From NCBI RefSeq assembly GCF_000424285.1, contig NZ_AUJP01000009.1, forward strand, positions 1 to 64,000: a stretch of 64,000 nt of DNA. Direction: 5' to 3'. The translations under genes and the position numbers were made by a program. Shown here piece by piece: positions 16,673 through 25,898 of this stretch (within the stretch, counting starts at the first letter, position 1; each line of letters begins with the position of its first letter). The stretch comes from Butyrivibrio sp. MB2005. Its GTDB lineage: Bacteria; Bacillota; Clostridia; Lachnospirales; Lachnospiraceae. Under the pieces are notes generated by a model. That model did no database searches. It was not told where the DNA came from and saw only the letters and a program-made list of their open reading frames with translations.

Positions 16673-17794
16673 TTATGAAAACCTCTCGTACTCGTCAATC
16701 TCGTAATCGCCAAACTTTGCCCCATTAAGGTAATAGTCCAGCACCACATCCAGCAAAGGAAAAAGCATAATGGCGCCTGTTCCCTCCCCGAGGGCCATAT
16801 TCCCATCAATATACGGTTTAAGACCAAGTCTTTTCAGAGCAAGCTCATTGCCGTGCTCTCTGCCTCTGTGGGATGCTATCATATAATCTCTGCATCCCGG
16901 AACAAAAGTATCTGCCAGTACAGCCGCCGTAGAGCTTATTATTCCATCAATCACCACAGGAATGTGATATTTTGCGCCGCCTACGAAAAGGCCTGTAAGA
17001 GCCGCTATATCGAGACCTCCAAAACATCTAAGAGCTTCAAACGCCCTGTTTTTCTGATCTATGGATGAGTCTGTTTTATCGCCGGTTTCTCCTGATTCCT
17101 GAATATGCTGACGGAAGCCATACTTTTTGATGCCTTCCCTTATAACCTTCATTTTTCGAAGAAGACCTTCATTATCAAGGCCTGCACCTCTTCCTGCAAT
17201 ATCGTCGCTGTCTATGCCCAGAATTGCAGCTAAAACCGCAGCTGAAGTGGTGGTATTACCGATTCCCATCTCACCTGCAGAGATGATGTCGTATCCATCG
17301 CCTTTTAGCTCACCTACAAGCTCTATGCCTCGTTCAATTGCTATAAGCACCTCTTCATCTGTCATAGCAGGCGCTTTGAGGAAATTGGCTGTTCCCTTGG
17401 ACACCTTCATATCCCTGACACCTTCGATTTTTTCATCACAGTCAATGCCGATATCCACAGGTAAAACCGAGACCTTTGAGGAATTTGCCAGGGTGCAGGC
17501 AGAGCTGATTCCTTTTCCAAGAGCAACAGCTACCGCTTTAGTGATGCTCTTATCACTTTGGGAAATTCCTTCCTCCACTATGCCGTTATCTGCGCAGAAA
17601 ATAACCGCCGTTCTTTTCTCTGCTCCAGGCTTCTCGGTGCGCTGAATCGCAGCTATTTTGCATATTAGCTCTTCAAAATCTCCGAGACCGTCTATTGGTT
17701 TGGAGATCCCATCCCAGATTTCATGGGCCTTCTGATAGATTTCCCTGTCAGGTTCTTCTATATTTATGGCGAACAACGCCTTTTTATCAAGCAT
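16673..17794 (-). CDS. cobT: Nicotinate-nucleotide-dimethylbenzimidazole phosphoribosyltransferase CobT
   Basis: A 373-residue cytoplasmic enzyme that activates the lower-ligand base to alpha-ribazole phosphate. Motifs include CADNGIVEEGISQ near residue 67, GEMGIGNTTTSAAV near 174 and the catalytic-base region LGEGTGAIM near 337. The start overlaps the cbiA stop by eight bases. No dimethylbenzimidazole synthesis gene (bza) lies nearby, so the base may be imported or be another benzimidazole, purine or phenol. Confidence 0.9.
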   Translation of the reverse strand: MLDKKALFAINIEEPDREIYQKAHEIWDGISKPIDGLGDFEELICKIAAIQRTEKPGAEKRTAVIFCADNGIVEEGISQSDKSITKAVAVALGKGISSACTLANSSKVSVLPVDIGIDCDEKIEGVRDMKVSKGTANFLKAPAMTDEEVLIAIERGIELVGELKGDGYDIISAGEMGIGNTTTSAAVLAAILGIDSDDIAGRGAGLDNEGLLRKMKVIREGIKKYGFRQHIQESGETGDKTDSSIDQKNRAFEALRCFGGLDIAALTGLFVGGAKYHIPVVIDGIISSTAAVLADTFVPGCRDYMIASHRGREHGNELALKRLGLKPYIDGNMALGEGTGAIMLFPLLDVVLDYYLNGAKFGDYEIDEYERFS

Positions 17795-19184
17795 CTAAAA
17801 ACCTCCTGATAAATGCCATGCATGATGGATAATACAGATGCGCAAATCCGGCAAAGACCTTATTCTGCACTCTGTAGCCCTCCCAGCTTCTTTTTCCCGA
17901 GGGCTTGGTCATCTTGCAAATATCACCATTTTCTGTGGTGTCGTAGTAGTGAAACTCATGGGCGCGGATTTCCTCCCCGTCCTGAATGTACGGATTATCC
18001 TTGATTTTGGTGACTTTAACGTAGCCAAAATGCGACAGCTTATCTCTCATGTGGGATTTTCCTGAAAGGACTCCCGCCATGGGATATTCTGCGCCTTCAG
18101 GATTCTGCATACTCTCCTGAAGATACAAAAAACCGCCGCACTCAGCAAGTATCGGCATCCCTGAATCCGCCGCAGTCTTGAGGCTTTCTATCATTGTCTT
18201 ATTCTCAGAAAGCTCCTTAGCATAAAGCTCAGGATATCCGCCGCCAATTATCAGATGCGAAACCTCCGGCAGCTTTTCATCATGAATTGGAGAAAATGGC
18301 ACAAGCTCAGCTCCCATCTCACAAAGCAGATCAAGGTTATCCTCATAGTAAAAGCAAAAGGCTTCATCCCGGGAAATTCCGATTCTTATAGGATTCTTAA
18401 CCTCGATGCCGGAAGTATTATTCAGGTTTTTGTCAGCAAAATATGTCAAAAAAGTATTTCCCTCTTTCGCGTCATCAAAACTACCGGCACTATCAGCAAT
18501 CTCCACAAGCTTCTCAAAATCCAGATTCTCCATAAGAGCATCCGCCACCTTGTCAATTATGGCAAGAACCCCTTCAACCTCAGATGGCATAACCAGGCCA
18601 AGATGCCTGCTTTCAAGCTTCACATCCTTCAAAACAGGGACAGTTCCAAGCACCGGAATTCCAGTATTTTCAAGGATCCCATTTGAAATATCACCCGCTA
18701 TCATTGGTGAAATATTGTTGAGGATTACGCCCCGAATCCTCTTTTCATGGCCATATTCAGCAAAACCCTTTATGAGAGGGATTATGGAATTGCTCATTCC
18801 TCTGCAGTTTACGACAAGGATTGCCGGAGTATCAGTTACACAGCTTATCTCATAGGACGAGCCTTCAGTAGTCGCTGCATTTGAGCCGTCATAGAAGCCC
18901 ATAACACCCTCTAAGATGCCAAAATCACGCTCCTCTGCGCCTTTACAGAGGGTCCTTTTTACCCCTTCTTCTCCCGCAAGGAAAATATCAAGATTCCTTG
19001 ACGGAATTCCCAGCATGCGCTTGTGGAACATGGGATCTATGTAGTCGGGACCGCACTTAAAGGATGCGGGTTTAAAGCCCTTTCTTTGGAGAATTCTTAA
19101 AAGGGCACAGGTAATAAGCGTCTTGCCGCTTCCGCTGGCAGGCGCACATATCATAAGTCTTCTAAATGACCCGTTATTACCCAT
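17787..19184 (-). CDS. cbiA: Cobyrinate a,c-diamide synthase CbiA
   Basis: A 465-residue glutamine-dependent ATP-driven amidase acting on side chains a and c of cobyrinate. The N-terminal P-loop-like APASGSGKT lies near residues 14-22, with KCGPDYIDPMFH near 43. The C-terminal class I glutaminase domain has its nucleophile Cys in ILAECGGFLYL and histidines in HEFHYYD and FAHLYYPS. The ATG at 19184 has GGAG five bases upstream. There is a 78-base gap after the cbiJ-E-T fusion gene, the widest within this part of the operon. Confidence 0.9.
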   Translation of the reverse strand: MGNNGSFRRLMICAPASGSGKTLITCALLRILQRKGFKPASFKCGPDYIDPMFHKRMLGIPSRNLDIFLAGEEGVKRTLCKGAEERDFGILEGVMGFYDGSNAATTEGSSYEISCVTDTPAILVVNCRGMSNSIIPLIKGFAEYGHEKRIRGVILNNISPMIAGDISNGILENTGIPVLGTVPVLKDVKLESRHLGLVMPSEVEGVLAIIDKVADALMENLDFEKLVEIADSAGSFDDAKEGNTFLTYFADKNLNNTSGIEVKNPIRIGISRDEAFCFYYEDNLDLLCEMGAELVPFSPIHDEKLPEVSHLIIGGGYPELYAKELSENKTMIESLKTAADSGMPILAECGGFLYLQESMQNPEGAEYPMAGVLSGKSHMRDKLSHFGYVKVTKIKDNPYIQDGEEIRAHEFHYYDTTENGDICKMTKPSGKRSWEGYRVQNKVFAGFAHLYYPSCMAFIRRFLDA

Positions 19185-19262
19185 TCTGGCTCCATCCTTA
19201 CTAATACTGATTTATTTCCTTTGATGTTGCGTTCTGAATTTATTAGTTTAAACGCTCAACTC

Positions 19263-21323
19263 TCACTGTTTACCCTGCAAAGTAATGATATATACAGGAT
19301 TAATGGCATCTGCCATGTGATAACCACCGACCTTTTTATGCCTGCTGGCCCAAACCTGCAAAATATCAGGCTCTTCCACAGGCAGCTCTTTTATGCAACC
19401 CATAACCTCTGAAAAAGTCTCGGCTGTGACGCAGTTAATTACGATTCTGACCCCACTGTTTTTCTCTAGGACAGCATCTAAGATACTCTTCATATTGCCG
19501 CTGCTTCCGCCTATGAAAGCATGGGTTGGCGCTAGCAGATCTACCAATGCATCAGGCGCCGTGCCCTCAATTATCTCCATATTTGATGCGCCAAACTTCT
19601 CTTTATTCTGCGAAAGAAGCTCTACAGCATCCTCCTTTTTCTCTATGGAATAAACACGGATTTCCGGTGCTGTAAGGGCCGCTTCGACAGAAACAGAGCC
19701 TGTTCCCGCTCCTATATCGTAAAATACCGCATTCGGTGTTAATGCCAGCTTCCTTAGGGAAATAGCGCGGATTTCCTCCTTTGTCATTGGAGTCTTACCC
19801 CTGATAAACTCTTCATCTGAGATTCCGCCGCTTACGGGGCGGAGTAAGGCCCCTGCATTGTGGGCGTAAATAAGGCATTTTCCGGTTAGCTTTTCAAAAG
19901 ATTCCTCATTACTAAACTCAAATACTTTCTCTTCACAGGTTCCAAGCTCGTAGCCTATCACGATTTTATCAGTATTTTCTGCAATCTCCCGGCATATTCT
20001 TGCTGCATCAGCCATATCAGAAGGCAGTACTATCAGATTCTCGCACTCTCTGACATAACCGCTTACATTGCAATTTCTTCCGTGAGCACTGACGATTCTC
20101 ACATCCTCAAGTCCGACTCTAAGCACCTTTAAAAACAGCGTAACTGAGGATATTCCGGGAATGGTCACCACATTGAAACCCTTTGATTCCAGAATCTCTG
20201 CCGCTTTTTTCGCGCCGCTGCAAAGACTTATATCGCCTGAAAAAACAGCGACAGGTCTCTTAAATTCTGGATTTTCCCGAAGATATTCACATATCTCATC
20301 CCCTCTGTATTTGGAAATCTTAGGGACATTTATGCCTTCAAGCCTTGAAATAACTGATTCTGCGCCAAAAATAATATCCGCCTTATCAATAGCTTTCTGA
20401 AGCTCTTTAGTGTGAAATCTGTTATCCCCGGGACCGATTCCTGCAAGAACGATACTCTTTTCCATGTTTTGCGCACATGATTTCGCTGCATCAGAGCCGA
20501 AGCCACTATCCGAACCGAGAATTCTATCTAAATCAGAAGAGGAAACTCCAAAGTCCTTTGCAAGATATTCCATAACCTCTCTGATATCATGTCCATCGCA
20601 GCTATCTGCAAGCTTTTCTGGGTCTCTTATTACAACAGCCCTAATGCCGCATTCCCTTGCAGCTTCAAGCTTCTCATCAAGACCTCCTGTTTTTCCGCTC
20701 TCCTTTGTAAGGATCACCGATGCACCGACTTCCTTTATAAGCGCCACATTCATCTGCCTTGAGAAGGGCCCCTGCATTGCAATTATCTGCTTGCCCTTAA
20801 GACCGGCATCCACGCACTTTGAGATACTCTCTTCATTTGGTAAAACCCTTGCATATACACGGGATATATCAGATAAGCCTGCCGTAATTTTTTTAAGTTC
20901 CTTTGACCCCGTAAGCAGTAGAATCACGCCCTTTTCCGGCAAAAGCTCAGAAATGGCATCCTCCAGAGTATCAACAAAAACCGTCGGCTTATCACTGTCA
21001 AAACCAGCATCCGTGTTTCTCTTAAGTCGCAGATAAGTGACACCTGTTTTTTCGCAGGCACTCTTTATCTCCTTTGAAACAGCTGTGGCAAAAGGATGTG
21101 TAGAGTCCACAACTACAGTAAAATCGTCGTTCTTAATAAGCTCTGCGATTTCCTGTGCATTTTTCCTGCCAACCACAAGGCTATCCTCTCCGGTATCTCT
21201 AAGGATCTCACCGCCATATTCAGTTGCAACGCTGATCTCGTGGGGAATTTTGGCATCTCTCAGATATCCTGCCAAAACCCTGCCCTCGGTGGTTCCGCCA
21301 AAAACAAGTACCTTACTGCTCAC
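19263..21323 (-). CDS. CbiJ-CbiE-CbiT fusion: precorrin-6A reductase and precorrin-6B/7 methylase-decarboxylase
   Basis: A 686-residue fusion of three enzymes of corrin ring modification. Residues 1-250 match CbiJ/CobK, starting KVLVFGGTTEGRVLAGYL and with VVDSTHPFA. Residues of about 290-480 match CbiE, starting GIGPGDNRFHT. Residues of about 495-686 match CbiT, with the methyltransferase motif FYDIGAGTGSVSVEAAL and FIGGSSGNM. Together they reduce cobalt-precorrin-6A, methylate C5 and C15 and decarboxylate the C12 acetate. The start is GTG at 21323, with AGAGGA seven bases upstream inside the end of cbiH. CbiE-CbiT fusions (CobL) are common; the added N-terminal CbiJ is less so. Confidence 0.87.
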   Translation of the reverse strand: MSSKVLVFGGTTEGRVLAGYLRDAKIPHEISVATEYGGEILRDTGEDSLVVGRKNAQEIAELIKNDDFTVVVDSTHPFATAVSKEIKSACEKTGVTYLRLKRNTDAGFDSDKPTVFVDTLEDAISELLPEKGVILLLTGSKELKKITAGLSDISRVYARVLPNEESISKCVDAGLKGKQIIAMQGPFSRQMNVALIKEVGASVILTKESGKTGGLDEKLEAARECGIRAVVIRDPEKLADSCDGHDIREVMEYLAKDFGVSSSDLDRILGSDSGFGSDAAKSCAQNMEKSIVLAGIGPGDNRFHTKELQKAIDKADIIFGAESVISRLEGINVPKISKYRGDEICEYLRENPEFKRPVAVFSGDISLCSGAKKAAEILESKGFNVVTIPGISSVTLFLKVLRVGLEDVRIVSAHGRNCNVSGYVRECENLIVLPSDMADAARICREIAENTDKIVIGYELGTCEEKVFEFSNEESFEKLTGKCLIYAHNAGALLRPVSGGISDEEFIRGKTPMTKEEIRAISLRKLALTPNAVFYDIGAGTGSVSVEAALTAPEIRVYSIEKKEDAVELLSQNKEKFGASNMEIIEGTAPDALVDLLAPTHAFIGGSSGNMKSILDAVLEKNSGVRIVINCVTAETFSEVMGCIKELPVEEPDILQVWASRHKKVGGYHMADAINPVYIITLQGKQ

Positions 21324-22053
21324 TTTTGTATCCTCTCGCTGTCACCATAAAATCATCTATGTTCTGTGTGGATGAATTACCTATAAAAACTGTTGAAAAC
21401 ATGTCCGCAGAATACTCTTTAAGCTTTTCAAGAGTCATGATCTCTTTGACTTCGCCGTCTCGCCCTATATTTCTGGCTATGCCGCAAACGCGATCTCCCG
21501 GTAGCTTCTCAAGTAAAACATCGCAGGCATGTGCCAGATATCCGCTTCTGCTTTTGCTTTCCGGGTTATAGAGCACTATTACCATATCCGCGTCAGCGGC
21601 GGCGCGAAGCCTTTTTTCGATAAGTTCCATAGGGGTCAGCCTGTCGCTTAAGCTTATCAGGCAAAAATCATGGATTAGCGGCGCTCCAAGAAGAGCTGCT
21701 CCGCTAAGAGCTGCCGTAACCCCGGGAATAACCTCTACTTCAACCTGTGGATAATCCTTTGACGCAGCAAGTGCAAGGCCTGCCATACCATAGACGCCTG
21801 CATCTCCGCTACAGATAAGCGCTACCTCATATCCCTCGTCTGCTTTTTCCAGAGCCATCTGAACCCTTTTTTCCTCCTGCATCATAGGAGTACTGATGTA
21901 ATCCTTTTCAGGAAAATATGGCATCACCAGGTTGCAATAAACCGTATAACCGGCTATAACATCACATTCAGCAAGGACATCCTTTGCTCTTATGGTCATT
22001 TCCTCTATTTTTCCGGGGCCTATTCCAACAACCCATAATTTCTTATTCTTCAT
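21313..22053 (-). CDS. cbiH: Cobalt-precorrin-3B C17-methyltransferase CbiH
   Basis: A 246-residue SAM-dependent tetrapyrrole methylase. The N-terminal GIGPGKIEEMTIRA and the VIAGYTVYCNL segment, plus the SAM-loop SGDAGVYGMAGL, identify CbiH/CobJ. It methylates C17 with ring contraction in the anaerobic pathway. The ATG at 22053 is preferred over that at 22059 because GGAG lies nine bases upstream. It overlaps the end of cbiG, and its own end overlaps the next start. Confidence 0.9.
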   Translation of the reverse strand: MKNKKLWVVGIGPGKIEEMTIRAKDVLAECDVIAGYTVYCNLVMPYFPEKDYISTPMMQEEKRVQMALEKADEGYEVALICSGDAGVYGMAGLALAASKDYPQVEVEVIPGVTAALSGAALLGAPLIHDFCLISLSDRLTPMELIEKRLRAAADADMVIVLYNPESKSRSGYLAHACDVLLEKLPGDRVCGIARNIGRDGEVKEIMTLEKLKEYSADMFSTVFIGNSSTQNIDDFMVTARGYKSEQ

Positions 22054-23038
22054 CTGCATACACTCCGATTGCGATCGTCATTCCATCTCTTGCTGTTTTG
22101 CGAACCAGCATTTTACCTGCTCCATAGGCCATTACAGACCTCTCACAGATGTTATCCGCCCCGGTGGTTTTCAGGGCAAATTCTGATGAGGAAAAATCCC
22201 CTTTCTGCTCCATAAGTTCCTGTGCGGAAAAAGTGAGAAAAGGTATCCCAAACTCATTTGAAAGGCGTCTTAACCCGTCTTCTTCGCACTTTATATCAAT
22301 TGATACAAGAGCCTTAAGAGCCCTTGGATCAAGCCTGTTTTCTGATAAGATCGACATCAAAAAATCATGTAACTCTTCATACCTCTTACCTTTTCTGCAA
22401 CCCATACCTACCACCAGACATCTGGGTATCAGATTAGGATTATGGCCTGCTTCACCGGTGTTAGGACTTTTTGAATCATCCTTATCCCAGGCTTTTCCTG
22501 CCACCTTATAGCTCTCGGCCTTATCACTTGTCCTTGGCGATACCGTAAATACTGCATCTTCGCCGGACAAAAGCTTTGCAGTAAACTCCTTTGCCAGCTT
22601 CATATCGTCTATTTCAAGCTCGTGCCTTCTTGCAAATACATCTATGGCAAACTCGCCTCGGATATCGGTAGCTGTGGTCACAACCGGTACTGCCCCTAAA
22701 AGCTCTGCTATTTCATAGGTAGCATCTATGGCTCCGCCGATGTGCCCTGCCAAAATCGGAATGACAAACTGACCTCTTTCATCTATTACTATCACTCCGG
22801 GATCCGTGGTTTTATCCTTGATAAACGGTGCGATAGCACGAACCGCAATGGCTATTGCACCTATAAAAACAAGGATATTTCCCTGGAAAAACACTTCTCG
22901 TGTCCATTCTGACAGGCTGCTGACAGGTAATACTTCTACCCCATCTGCCGGTAGCTTCTCTGCAATGCTCACCATCTGCTTGCATCCGGCATCTGTAAAG
23001 CATATGAACTTGTATTTTCCCGCATCAATTCTTTCCAT
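22043..23038 (-). CDS. cbiG: Cobalt-precorrin-5A hydrolase CbiG
   Basis: A 331-residue protein with the CbiG layout. The N-terminal part contains IGAIAIAVRAIAPFIKDKTTDPGVIV, continuing through PILAGHIGGA; the C-terminal part contains VVGMGCRKGK near residue 210 and ends with the CbiG C-terminal domain (GAGKMLV). It opens the delta-lactone of cobalt-precorrin-5A and releases acetaldehyde. Its presence, with CbiD, marks the oxygen-independent route. The ATG overlaps the end of the preceding ATPase gene and has AAGGA nine bases upstream. Confidence 0.9.
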   Translation of the reverse strand: MERIDAGKYKFICFTDAGCKQMVSIAEKLPADGVEVLPVSSLSEWTREVFFQGNILVFIGAIAIAVRAIAPFIKDKTTDPGVIVIDERGQFVIPILAGHIGGAIDATYEIAELLGAVPVVTTATDIRGEFAIDVFARRHELEIDDMKLAKEFTAKLLSGEDAVFTVSPRTSDKAESYKVAGKAWDKDDSKSPNTGEAGHNPNLIPRCLVVGMGCRKGKRYEELHDFLMSILSENRLDPRALKALVSIDIKCEEDGLRRLSNEFGIPFLTFSAQELMEQKGDFSSSEFALKTTGADNICERSVMAYGAGKMLVRKTARDGMTIAIGVYADEE

Positions 23039-24107
23039 ACATCTTTTCCTTAAGCTTCTTTATGACCGCCGGATAATTGTCTCTATCGTGAGGGAAAGTG
23101 CAATCCTTACAGTTCTTTGCACCTTTTTCTGTGTAGGTATAAGTTCCGCCGCAGTCCTCCATGTCATATAAAGGGCAATAGCAGAACATGCAGCTGAATT
23201 TCTCCTCAGCCAGATCATGGCAGGGATAATATTCGCATTCTTTATTCAGAAAATATGAGGAATGGCGAGGACTATCTGCGTCTCTACCGGTCGAAACAAT
23301 TCCCTTACCGGACTTTTCAGCTCCTCTGCTTTCACTCCTGTTGTCAGTGGCATCAGCCTCTACTCCCAGCTGCTTTTTTACCCTCTCATACATCTCATCT
23401 GACATGCCATAGAGGTCTTTTATCATTCCCTTTTGAAGAACTTCGCCGGGATCACTGCAGCTAACGCTCCCATCATCTCTAATAAGCAGGAGTCTATGTG
23501 AGATCTGAAGTGCCAGCTCCAGCTCGTGAAGAGACATAATAACCGTCACACCCTGTTCAGACAGTCCTTTTATCACATCCAAAAGTTCAAATCTATGCTT
23601 TATATCAAGATAGGATGTGGGTTCGTCCATTATCAGGAACTCCGGATCCTGACAGATCGCCCTTGCTATCAGCGTTCTTTGCTTTTGACCATCACTCAGG
23701 TCGCTGAAGGATTTTTCTTCAAATTTCGCTATTTTCATCAGTTCACAGGCTTTTTTTGCAGCTTCTCTGTCACTTTCAGAGAACATGCCAAAGCCGTCGC
23801 TGTAGGGCAGTCGCCCAGCCATTACCACATCAAAAGCAGTCATATGCTCAGGCTTTACCCTGTCTGTATTTACAATGGACATCTTTTTGGAAAGCTCTTT
23901 TAAAGGGATTTTTCTGATATCCTCTTTTCCCAGATAAACAGTACCGGAAATTGTTTTAAGCTCTCCCGAAATACTCTTTAAAAGCGTGGATTTTCCGCCT
24001 CCGTTTGGTCCGATAAGGGAAATTATCTCGCCCTTTTTTACCTCAAGATTTACGTCCTTTACTATGATCTTTTTATGATAGCCTGCGCATAAACTCTCAA
24101 TTTTCAT
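23025..24107 (-). CDS. BtuD-like ABC ATPase fused to a cysteine-rich small domain
   Basis: A 360-residue protein. Residues 1-255 form a FecE/BtuD-type ABC ATPase: Walker A GPNGGGKST at 33-41, signature LSDGQKQR, Walker B FLIMDEPTSYLD and the switch His in MSLHELEL. A low-complexity linker (about 255-290, Ser/Arg/Asp-rich) leads to a 70-residue domain with about nine cysteines, including CEYYPCHD, CMFCYCPLYDMEDCGG and CKDCTFPH. That pattern matches the Cys-rich small domain (PF04071 type) found near cobalamin genes, which probably binds a metal or Fe-S cluster. The ATPase overlaps its permease gene by 11 bases and should energise corrinoid or cobalt-chelate import. Confidence 0.85.
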   Translation of the reverse strand: MKIESLCAGYHKKIIVKDVNLEVKKGEIISLIGPNGGGKSTLLKSISGELKTISGTVYLGKEDIRKIPLKELSKKMSIVNTDRVKPEHMTAFDVVMAGRLPYSDGFGMFSESDREAAKKACELMKIAKFEEKSFSDLSDGQKQRTLIARAICQDPEFLIMDEPTSYLDIKHRFELLDVIKGLSEQGVTVIMSLHELELALQISHRLLLIRDDGSVSCSDPGEVLQKGMIKDLYGMSDEMYERVKKQLGVEADATDNRSESRGAEKSGKGIVSTGRDADSPRHSSYFLNKECEYYPCHDLAEEKFSCMFCYCPLYDMEDCGGTYTYTEKGAKNCKDCTFPHDRDNYPAVIKKLKEKMYGKN

Positions 24108-25125
24108 GGCTATTTAACTTATGCCTCCTGATTATCATAAAAATGACGATTGGCGCGCCAAAAAGCGACGTAACCGCCGATATGTTAAGTTCCGTGGGAG
24201 CAAATATCATTCTGGCTATCAGATCGCTGATAAGGCAGAAAATCGCACCTGAAATAAAGGATGCGGGAATCATCACCACCGGCTTGGAGGATTTAAGGGA
24301 CTCTCTCATGAGGAAAGGCACAGCTATTCCTATAAAGGAGACCGGTCCTGCAAAAGCCGTCACACAGGCTGAAAGTATGCTTGATAGAATTATGATGCAT
24401 ATTCTTGCAAGCTTTATGTTTACGCCAACACTCCTGGCGTAGGCTTCCCCGAGCCTCAGGGCATCTAAGCTTTTTCCGAGACTCATGACGAAAATCATGG
24501 AAACAGACACTGTTACTACACAGTAAATGGCCCCTTCCATGGTTGCTCCCGAAAAGCTTCCCTGGGACCAGCTGTGGAGGTTCACAATATCGGAATCCTC
24601 AGCAAAAGCTATAAGAAAGTCCGTGATAGCGCTGCAGATGTAGCCTATCATTATCCCCGCTGCCAAAAGGGCCGCCATGTTTTTAACGCTTTTGGATATC
24701 AGAATAATAAAGCCCGTCGCCAGAAGTGCTCCCGCAAAGGCGGCGATAATCAGCATATATCCCTTTGTGCTGCCTCTTCCTCCCGCGATAACAATTAAAA
24801 GCAGAGCCACCATCATTTTGGCTCCTGAGGAAACACCCAGAATATAAGGTCCTGCAATGGGATTTGAAAAATAGGTCTGAAGCAGGAATCCGGCCACAGC
24901 AAGGGCTCCGCCAAGGACAAAGGTCATTATCGTTCTTGGCAGACGGATGTTCATTATGATATTTCTTTTTTTCTCATCTCCCGCTCCGGAAAAGAGAATG
25001 TCAAACACTGTTTTCATATCTATGCGCACATTTCCAACGCACAGATTTATCACAAGTGAGCCTATAAGCAGCACTGTTAAGACCACAAAAACCGCTGCTA
25101 TACGGCTGTTTTTCTGTTTATGCAT
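24097..25125 (-). CDS. BtuC/FecCD-type ABC transporter permease
   Basis: A 342-residue permease with nine to ten membrane segments, starting at the ATG at 25125 (AAGGAA ten bases upstream), which overlaps the cbiF stop. Family motifs include NIRLPRTIMTFVLGGALAVAG and GPVSFIGIAVPFLMR. It belongs to the FecCD family importing cobalamin, heme or ferric siderophores. Position inside the cobalamin operon, next to a BtuD-like ATPase and upstream of a BtuF-like lipoprotein, favours corrinoid import. Confidence 0.87.
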   Translation of the reverse strand: MHKQKNSRIAAVFVVLTVLLIGSLVINLCVGNVRIDMKTVFDILFSGAGDEKKRNIIMNIRLPRTIMTFVLGGALAVAGFLLQTYFSNPIAGPYILGVSSGAKMMVALLLIVIAGGRGSTKGYMLIIAAFAGALLATGFIILISKSVKNMAALLAAGIMIGYICSAITDFLIAFAEDSDIVNLHSWSQGSFSGATMEGAIYCVVTVSVSMIFVMSLGKSLDALRLGEAYARSVGVNIKLARICIIILSSILSACVTAFAGPVSFIGIAVPFLMRESLKSSKPVVMIPASFISGAIFCLISDLIARMIFAPTELNISAVTSLFGAPIVIFMIIRRHKLNSHEN

Positions 25126-25885
25126 CCGCGTCCGTTCCTTTTCGATACTCCGTGGTGAACTCAGGCGCATAGAGCCTTGATTTCTCATAGCCCGACTGAG
25201 CCACCGATTCACCGACTATGATTAGTGCGGTTTTCTTTATATCATGAGCCTTCGCTGTTTCGAAAAGGCTCTCCAATGTACAAATATATTTCTTTTCATC
25301 CTTCCAGGTGGCCTTGTAAACGATGGCACAGGGCGTATCCCCGGGCATTCCGGCATTCATCAGTCTCTCTGAGAGACGCTTTGTATCACCTGATGACAGG
25401 AAAAATACCATAGTAGCGTCGTGCTTGGACAAAGCCTCCACGGACTCAGCCTCAGGCACCGGTGTTCTGCCCTCCATACGGGTAATAATGACGCTCTGTG
25501 TGATCCCCGGAAGGGTATATTCCATGTTTAGTGCCGCAGCAGCACCGCAAAATGAGCTTACTCCGGGAACTGATTCGTAGGCTATGCCGTTTTCATCAAG
25601 AATATCCATCTGCTCCCTGACAGCTCCGTAAATACTGGGATCTCCCGTATGGAGGCGCACAATATCCTTACCTTCACTGTCAGCTCTTTTCATTATCTCT
25701 ATGACTTCATCAAGGTTCAGATCCTTGCTGTCGTGAATCTCACAGCCTTCCTTTGCATAGGATAAAAGCTCGGGATTTACCAGTGATCCCGCGAATATTA
25801 TTACGTCTGCCTGCTCCAGCAGATTTTTTCCTCTAATGGTTATAAGATCCGGCGCGCCGGGACCTGCTCCCACAAAATGTACCAT
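25118..25885 (-). CDS. cbiF: Cobalt-precorrin-4 C11-methyltransferase CbiF
   Basis: A 255-residue SAM-dependent methylase. The start MVHFVGAGPGAPDLITIRG is diagnostic for CbiF/CobM, as are IFAGSLVNPELL and the SAM loop LHTGDPSIYGAVREQM. It methylates C11 of cobalt-precorrin-4. The ATG at 25885 has GAGGAA eight bases upstream and lies 13 bases after cbiD; upstream ATGs would run into cbiD and add residues the family lacks. Confidence 0.9.
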   Translation of the reverse strand: MVHFVGAGPGAPDLITIRGKNLLEQADVIIFAGSLVNPELLSYAKEGCEIHDSKDLNLDEVIEIMKRADSEGKDIVRLHTGDPSIYGAVREQMDILDENGIAYESVPGVSSFCGAAAALNMEYTLPGITQSVIITRMEGRTPVPEAESVEALSKHDATMVFFLSSGDTKRLSERLMNAGMPGDTPCAIVYKATWKDEKKYICTLESLFETAKAHDIKKTALIIVGESVAQSGYEKSRLYAPEFTTEYRKGTDADA

Positions 25886-25898
25886 ATTCCCTGTTCCT

